Shown here piece by piece: positions 59,265-64,000 of a stretch of DNA of 64,000 nt. The notes beneath the pieces were generated by a model, which was not told where the DNA came from, made no database searches, and was given only the letters and a program-made list of their open reading frames with translations. Within the stretch, counting starts at the first letter, position 1; every line of letters starts with the position of its first letter. Source of the stretch: DATMER01 sp040349255 (GTDB lineage: Bacteria > Acidobacteriota > Thermoanaerobaculia > Multivoradales > UBA5704). The translations under genes and the position numbers were made by a program. The stretch spans positions 5,968 through 69,967 of the forward strand of contig JBEQUE010000152.1 in the NCBI GenBank assembly GCA_040349255.1. The letters run 5' to 3'.

Positions 59265-61085
59265 ATGCGCCGCAGCCTCGTCTTGCTCGCTGGAATCCTC
59301 GGGGGCGGGATTCCAGCGATCGCCCAGACCGCACCCCCCGTCCAAGACGTCCCCAAGTTCGAGGAGTCCGTCGTGGTCTCCGCCTCCCTCGACTCCGAGG
59401 ACCGCGCCGACGTCCCGGCCGCGGTCACCGTGCTCGACCAGGACGAGCTCGAAGCCCGCCAGGCCGACACGCTCTCCGAGGCCATCTCCACCGTGCCCGG
59501 CCTCACCATCCCGCAGGCCGGCCCCCCCGGCCAGCAGACCTCGCTCTTCGTCCGCGGCGCCGAGTCCGAGCAGACGCTCCTGCTCTGGAACGGCATCCCG
59601 CTCAACGATCCCTACTTCGGCGGCGCCAACTGGCAGTTCATCCCGACCGACGGCGTCGAGCGCATCGAGGTCGCCCGTGGTCCGTTCAGCGCTCTCTACG
59701 GCAGCACGGCGATCGGCGGCGTGGTCCAGGTCTTCACCGGCTCGCGCCAGGGAGGCACGTTCTCGGCCGAGGCGGGCGGCGACGGCTACTATCGCGGCGG
59801 CCTCGCGGCCGGGACCGACCTCGGCCGGCTGCGGCTCGACGTCACCGGCAGTCTCCGGCGCGGCGACGGCGAGCTCGAGAACAGCTTCTTCGACAGCGAC
59901 GAGCTGGTCGCGCGCGGCCTCTGGACGGTCCGCCCCGGGGTCAGCGTCGGTCTGATGGCGCGCACGAACGACTCGAAGACCGGCATCCCGATCTCCAGCG
60001 GCGCGCCGAACCCGACGGGCGACATCTCCTGGAAGGAGCGCGAGCTCGCGGTCCCGTTCCGCGCCGACCTCGGGACCTGGGAGGTCGAGGCGCTGCTGTC
60101 GCAGACCCGCTTCGACTCGGAGCTCCGCGATCCGGACGACCCGTTCGGCTTCACCGCCTCGGACACCGAGTCCGAGGGTCTGCGCGGCCGGACCGTGCTC
60201 ACCTGGCGTCGTGATGAAAACCTCTGGCTCGCGTTCGGCACCGAGGCGGAGCGCCTGGAGGTGACGAACACCTCCTCGTTCGGCTCGAACCTCGACGGCG
60301 CCCACCAGCGCACCTGGGCCGTGTTCGGCCAGGGGAGCTGGGGCCACGGCCCGGTGCGGCTCGACCTCGGGGTGCGGCGGGACGACAACGACGTCTACGG
60401 CGGCGAGACGAGCCTGCGCTCCGGGATCGTCCTGAATGCCGGAGGCGGAGTGCGGCTGCGGGCGAGCTACGGCGAGGCGTTCCGGGCGCCGTCGCTCGGC
60501 GAGCTGTACTTCCCGTTCTCCGGCAACCCGGACCTCCAGCCCGAGGACAGCGAGAGCCTGGAGCTGGGGATCGAGCGCGAGGCCGGCGACTGGCGGGTGG
60601 CCCTCACCGGTTTCGAGAACCGGCAGCGCAACCTGATCGATTTCGACTTCGTGGACTTCCGCAACGTGAACGTCGGCCGCGCCCGCAGCCGCGGCCTCGA
60701 AGGCGAGGTGGGCTTCCACCGCGGGATCGTGGACGCCCGCTGGAACGCCACCTGGCTGGAGGCCGAGGACCGGATCACCGGGCTCGCGCTGCTGCGCCGG
60801 CCGGAGAAGAGCTCGAACCTGGTGCTCTCGGTCCGGCCCGGCGACTGGACGTTCAACGTCGAGGGCCGGTACGTGGGCGAGCGCCCGGACGTGGACCCGT
60901 TCACCTTCGGCCGCACCGACAACCCCGATTACCTCCGGGTGGACCTGGCGGCGCGCTGGAAGGCGCTCTCCTGGCTCTCCCCCTATGCCCGGCTGGAGAA
61001 CGTCGCCGACGAGGAGTACCAGGAGGTCCTGGGCTATCCGGCGCCGGGCCGGACCCTGATCGGCGGGGTTGCGGTGGACTTTTGA
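59265..61085 (+). CDS. btuB: TonB-dependent vitamin B12 receptor
   Basis: 606 residues from ATG 59265 with an upstream AGGAG. Signal peptide ends near IPAIAQ. TonB box FEESVVVSAS, then the plug (AAVTVLDQDELEARQADTLSEAISTVPGLTI, SLFVRGAESEQTLLLWNGIPLNDPYFGG, ERIEVARGPFSALYGSTAIGGVVQVFTG) and a 22-strand-type barrel that ends with Phe (GGVAVDF), as BAM requires. BtuB takes cobalamin across the outer membrane. The riboswitch upstream and btuF-btuD-btuC downstream make the assignment firm. Its TGA overlaps the btuF TTG. Confidence 0.95.
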   Translation: MRRSLVLLAGILGGGIPAIAQTAPPVQDVPKFEESVVVSASLDSEDRADVPAAVTVLDQDELEARQADTLSEAISTVPGLTIPQAGPPGQQTSLFVRGAESEQTLLLWNGIPLNDPYFGGANWQFIPTDGVERIEVARGPFSALYGSTAIGGVVQVFTGSRQGGTFSAEAGGDGYYRGGLAAGTDLGRLRLDVTGSLRRGDGELENSFFDSDELVARGLWTVRPGVSVGLMARTNDSKTGIPISSGAPNPTGDISWKERELAVPFRADLGTWEVEALLSQTRFDSELRDPDDPFGFTASDTESEGLRGRTVLTWRRDENLWLAFGTEAERLEVTNTSSFGSNLDGAHQRTWAVFGQGSWGHGPVRLDLGVRRDDNDVYGGETSLRSGIVLNAGGGVRLRASYGEAFRAPSLGELYFPFSGNPDLQPEDSESLELGIEREAGDWRVALTGFENRQRNLIDFDFVDFRNVNVGRARSRGLEGEVGFHRGIVDARWNATWLEAEDRITGLALLRRPEKSSNLVLSVRPGDWTFNVEGRYVGERPDVDPFTFGRTDNPDYLRVDLAARWKALSWLSPYARLENVADEEYQEVLGYPAPGRTLIGGVAVDF

Positions 61086-61945
61086 AACCCGCGGTCCGCT
61101 CGTCCCGATCGACCCTCCTCCTCCTGGCGCTGCTTCTCGGGTGCCGGGAGGAGGGGGCTCCCCCCAAGCCGAAAGGCCCGGCCGTCCCGCAAAGGATCGT
61201 GGCCCTGGCTCCGAACCTGAGCGAGACGCTGTTCGCGCTCGGGCTCGGCGATCGGGTGGTCGGCGTCGGCGACTTCAGCACCTGGCCGCCCGAAGCCGCG
61301 TCGAAGCCCCGGCTCGGCGGCCTGTTCGACGCGAACCTCGAACGCATCGTCTCCCTCAAACCCGACCTCGCCGTGCTCCTGCCGAGCGAGAAGGATCTCG
61401 CGGCCAAGCTCGCGCCGCTCGGCGTCGAGGTGCTCACGATCCCGAACGAGACGCTGGCGGACGTCGAGCGCTCCTTCGCCACGGTGGCGGACCGCTGCGG
61501 CGTGCCCGAAGCCGGAGCCCGGCTCACGGACGAATGGCGGAACGGCCTCGCACCGCGTCCTCTCCCCAACCACCCGCGGGTGGTGATCTCGGTCGGGCGC
61601 CAGGAGGGCCGGCTCGCCGACGTGCTGGTCGCCGGTCCGGACACGTTCTACCAGGAGCTTCTGACCCGGCTCGGCGCGGAGAACGTGTTCGCCGACGCCC
61701 CGGTCCGCTATCCCAAGGTCAGCCTGGAGGAGCTGGTGGCCCGCGCTCCGGATGTGATCCTGGAGCTGCGCGCCGAGGAGATCCCGCCGGCGGAGGTGGA
61801 GCGGCTGGTCCGCGACTGGGACCAGCTCGCCGACATCCCGGCGGTCCGCAGCGGGAGGGTCCGGATCCTCTCCGGCGACTGGACGGCCATCCCGGGTCCG
61901 CGCCTGCCGAAGCTCTACGCGGAGCTGCGCAAGGCCCTCGAATGA
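61082..61945 (+). CDS. btuF: Cobalamin-binding lipoprotein of the ABC transporter
   Basis: 287 residues from TTG 61082, which overlaps the btuB stop as TTGA. A lipoprotein signal (LLLLALLLGCREE) anchors it. The class III binding-protein fold shows PQRIVALAPNLSETLFALGLGDRVVGVGDFSTWPPEA, the ERIVSLKPDLAVLL segment, PDTFYQELLTRLGAENVFAD, and SLEELVARAPDVILEL. It captures B12 in the periplasm and delivers it to BtuCD. The order B-F-D-C with overlapping starts shows a single transcript. Confidence 0.92.
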   Translation: MKPAVRSSRSTLLLLALLLGCREEGAPPKPKGPAVPQRIVALAPNLSETLFALGLGDRVVGVGDFSTWPPEAASKPRLGGLFDANLERIVSLKPDLAVLLPSEKDLAAKLAPLGVEVLTIPNETLADVERSFATVADRCGVPEAGARLTDEWRNGLAPRPLPNHPRVVISVGRQEGRLADVLVAGPDTFYQELLTRLGAENVFADAPVRYPKVSLEELVARAPDVILELRAEEIPPAEVERLVRDWDQLADIPAVRSGRVRILSGDWTAIPGPRLPKLYAELRKALE

Positions 61946-62730
61946 TCGGACCGGTCCTCTCCGTCCGCGGCCTCGCCTGGGAGTCGGACGGCCGGCGGAT
62001 CCTCGGCCCCGTGGATCTCGACGTGCTGCGCGGCGAGTGCCTGGCCGTGGTCGGACCGAACGGCGCGGGCAAGACCACGCTCCTCCGGTGCCTGACCGGC
62101 CTGCTCCGCCCCTCGGCTGGCGAGCTGCGGTTCGAGGGCCGGCCGTTTTCGACCCTGTCGCGCCGCGCGCTTGCCCGGCGGATCGCCTATGTGCCGCAGA
62201 TCCGGCCGGCCCGGGTGCCGCTCACGGTCGAGGAGGTCGTGCTCCTCGGCCGCTATCCCCACCTCTCGGCGTTCCAGATCGCGCCGCGGAGAGAAGACTT
62301 CGCGGCCGTGGACGCGGCGCTCGATCTGGTCGGAATCGAGGATCTTCGGCGCCGGCCGGTGGATGAGCTGTCCGGCGGCGAGCGCCAGGCCGCGTTCATC
62401 GCCGCGGCCCTGGCCCAGGAGGCGGAGCTGCTGGTGCTCGACGAGCCCACCATCCACCTGGACGCCCGCCACCAGCGTGACCTCGCTGAGCTGTTGTTGA
62501 AGCTCGACGCCGAGGCCGGGCGTACCGTGCTCCTCGCGACGCACGATCTGAACCTGGCGTCGCTCCTCGGCGATCGTCTCCTCGCGCTCTCGTCGGGGCA
62601 GGTGCTCGCCTCGGGCACGCCGGCCGAGATCCTGGAGCCCGGCCTGCTCGAACGGCTGTTCCGGGCGCGGTTCGAGATCGTGCGCGGCGGCGAGCGGCCG
62701 GTTACTCTCCTCCAACTCGGACCCTCATGA
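61942..62730 (+). CDS. btuD: ABC transporter ATPase for cobalamin
   Basis: 262 residues from ATG 61942 (ATGA overlap with the btuF stop). All ATPase motifs are intact: Walker A VVGPNGAGKTTLL, Q-loop YVPQIRP, signature LSGGERQ, Walker B LLVLDEPTIHLD, and H-loop LLATHDLN. The Gly-rich signature and length are those of the FecE/BtuD branch. It powers B12 import with BtuC. Confidence 0.94.
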   Translation: MIGPVLSVRGLAWESDGRRILGPVDLDVLRGECLAVVGPNGAGKTTLLRCLTGLLRPSAGELRFEGRPFSTLSRRALARRIAYVPQIRPARVPLTVEEVVLLGRYPHLSAFQIAPRREDFAAVDAALDLVGIEDLRRRPVDELSGGERQAAFIAAALAQEAELLVLDEPTIHLDARHQRDLAELLLKLDAEAGRTVLLATHDLNLASLLGDRLLALSSGQVLASGTPAEILEPGLLERLFRARFEIVRGGERPVTLLQLGPS

Positions 62731-62737
62731 GTACCGC

Positions 62738-63721
62738 ATGAAAGCGCGCCCCGGTTTCGCCCTCTTCGTCCTCTTCCTGCTCTGGGTGGCGGTGCTCACG
62801 GTGGCGCCGCTGGTCGGGAGCCAGAAGGTCTCGCTGCTCGACGCGCTCCGCGGCGAGCCCACGGCGTCGGCGATCTTCTTCCAGCTCCGGCTGCCGCGAG
62901 TGCTCCTGGCGCTCCTCGCCGGAGCCGGCCTGGCGGTCTCGGGCCTCGCGTTCCAGACCCTGTTCCGCAACGACCTGGCCGAGCCCTACACGCTCGGGAT
63001 CGCGACCGGCGCGGCGCTCGGCGCGGTGCTGGCGCTGCGGCTGGAGGAGTCCGGCGTGCTGATGGGCATGCCGCTGGTGTCGTTCGCCAGCTTCGCGGGA
63101 GCGATCGGGGCGACCGCGCTGGTCGTGGGCCTCGCCTGGCGGCGGCGCGGCAGCACGGCCACCCTGCTGCTCGCCGGGATCGCGGTCTCGCTCTCCTGCT
63201 CGGCGCTGATCCTCTTTCTCCAGTACCTGTCCGACTCGACTCAGACCTTCCGGATGGTGCGCTGGATGATGGGTGGCCTTTCGGTGGTGGGCTACGGCGA
63301 GGTGCTGTGGACGGCGCCGTGGGTGCTTGGCGGCGCGGCGGTGCTCCTCGCGCTGCGCTGGGACCTGAACCTCCTGCTGCTCGGCGAGGAGCTGGCCGCG
63401 AGCCGCGGCGTGGATCTGGTCCGGCTGCGCCTGCGGGTGCTGGGCGTGGCGTCCCTGATGATCGGCGCCCTGGTGGCCGTGGCCGGTCCGATCGGTTTCG
63501 TCGGGCTCATGGTGCCGCACATGATCCGCCGCTGGGTGGGGCACGATCATCTCTTTCTCGCCCCGGCCTGCCTGCTGGGAGGCGGCGCCTTCCTGGCCGC
63601 CTGCGACGTGGCGGCCCGGACGGTCATGGCGCCGGCCGAGCTGCCTGTGGGCGTCCTGACCGCGCTTCTCGGCGGTCCGTTCTTCCTCTGGCTCCTGGTG
63701 CTCGGCCGCAAGGAGAGGTAG
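62738..63721 (+). CDS. btuC: FecCD-type permease for cobalamin
   Basis: 327 residues with about ten membrane helices. FecCD/BtuC motifs: RLPRVLLALLAGAGLAVSGLAFQTLFRNDLAEPYTLGIATGAALGA, LLLAGIAVSLSCSALI, RWMMGGLSV and AGPIGFVGLMVPHMIRRWVGHDH (coupling-helix region). It begins 7 bases after the btuD stop. Last gene of the B12 operon; array D starts directly after the stop. Confidence 0.94.
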   Translation: MKARPGFALFVLFLLWVAVLTVAPLVGSQKVSLLDALRGEPTASAIFFQLRLPRVLLALLAGAGLAVSGLAFQTLFRNDLAEPYTLGIATGAALGAVLALRLEESGVLMGMPLVSFASFAGAIGATALVVGLAWRRRGSTATLLLAGIAVSLSCSALILFLQYLSDSTQTFRMVRWMMGGLSVVGYGEVLWTAPWVLGGAAVLLALRWDLNLLLLGEELAASRGVDLVRLRLRVLGVASLMIGALVAVAGPIGFVGLMVPHMIRRWVGHDHLFLAPACLLGGGAFLAACDVAARTVMAPAELPVGVLTALLGGPFFLWLLVLGRKER

Positions 63722-63735
63722 GGAGCGCTCGCGCG

Positions 63736-64000
63736 CCGGGAACGGGTTTTCCGCTGCCGGGCTCACGCGCCCGTGCGCGGAGATCAGCCTCTCCGCCCGT
63801 GGTCCTGTGTTTGCGGCGCGCGGTCCTGTGTTTGCGGCCGGCGCGCGCGTGTTCTCACGCCACGGGAACGGGTTCTCATGCGATGGTCTCGCGAGACCAC
63901 GGCGTGAGAACGGCATCCCGGCGGCCGCGCACGGGTGCGCCGCGCGTGATCTCTCGTGCCCGCCGGCCGCAAACACGGGACCGCGCGGTGAGCCGACGAA
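63736..64000. repeat. Array D: 20-21-base units in both orientations (runs off the window)
   Basis: GGTCCTGTGTTTGCGG occurs at 63801 and 63822, and its near-exact inverse (CCGCAAACACGGGACCGCGC) at about 63967-63986. GGAACGGGTT occurs at 63739 and 63865. GTTCTCATGCGATGGTCTCG (63872-63891) is followed at once by its inverse CGAGACCACGGCGTGAGAAC, a near-perfect 40-base palindrome. Spacing is mostly 20-21 bases, less regular than in array B. No gene is visible after btuC. Confidence 0.75.

Noticed and set aside
57549..60719. 1056-residue minus-strand frame spanning rph end, UDG, riboswitch and btuB
   Set aside because: It crosses a riboswitch, a terminator and several genes with firm family matches; composition is that of a shadow frame.
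61069..62730. Single 553-residue protein covering btuF and btuD
   Set aside because: The first part is a frame-shifted shadow of btuF; the ATPase begins at ATG 61942 with an ATGA overlap.

Overview
The window looks like chromosomal DNA from a high-G+C, Gram-negative heterotroph. TonB-dependent receptors, lipoprotein signals and outer-membrane B12 uptake show the outer membrane. The VWFA-related secreted protein, the BNR-repeat exo-protein, the receptor with a carboxypeptidase-regulatory N-domain and the pectin locus together suggest Acidobacteriota (Thermoanaerobaculia-like). That placement is an inference from gene content, not from a marker gene.

Layout. 1-11.5 kb: housekeeping and signalling genes: the tail of a PEP-utilising-like protein, a GAF histidine kinase, a CmoB-like methyltransferase, a membrane GGDEF cyclase, a DUF4160/DUF2442 pair, a selA-ntrC type operon, a TPR protein and ychF. 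11.7-15.5 kb: a TonB-dependent receptor and a secreted clan GH-A glycosidase. 15.5-21.1 kb: tRNA-Pro, tRNA-Arg and a tRNA-like relic, followed by a lone 1722-residue STAND-like NTPase of visibly lower G+C (one sampled line 50%, against 67% in a line of the neighbouring receptor gene). This is the best candidate for an undescribed, probably defensive, system. 21.1-41.2 kb: a pectin and galacturonate locus. A minus-strand operon (TonB receptor, LacI regulator, KdgK, KdgA, UxaC, pectinesterase-SGNH fusion, Gfo/Idh) has four 4-base start/stop overlaps. A divergent plus-strand operon holds a GH28 polygalacturonase, KduI, KduD, a DUF4861-GH105 hydrolase, an SDR and a hexuronate-type MFS transporter. 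GarD stands apart. 41.2-46.3 kb: a lower-G+C patch with a RecD-like helicase carrying a C-terminal PD-(D/E)XK-like domain, a repeat array, a gene-end relic and a VapBC pair. 46.3-58.9 kb: a thioredoxin-like protein, a VWFA protein, a BNR protein, tRNA-Arg(CCG), a subtilase, a rifampicin phosphotransferase homologue and a uracil-DNA glycosylase with an apparent CTG start. 58.9-63.7 kb: a terminator, a cobalamin riboswitch and btuB-F-D-C.

The most unusual structural signal is a set of four intergenic arrays (about 5.1, 22.7-23.2, 45.3 and 63.7-64.0 kb) built from degenerate units spaced 20-21 bases apart, which is two turns of B-DNA. Each array has its own consensus. Array B holds about 25 units over roughly 490 bases and stays almost perfectly in register. 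Because 20 is not a multiple of 3, these are not ordinary protein repeats.
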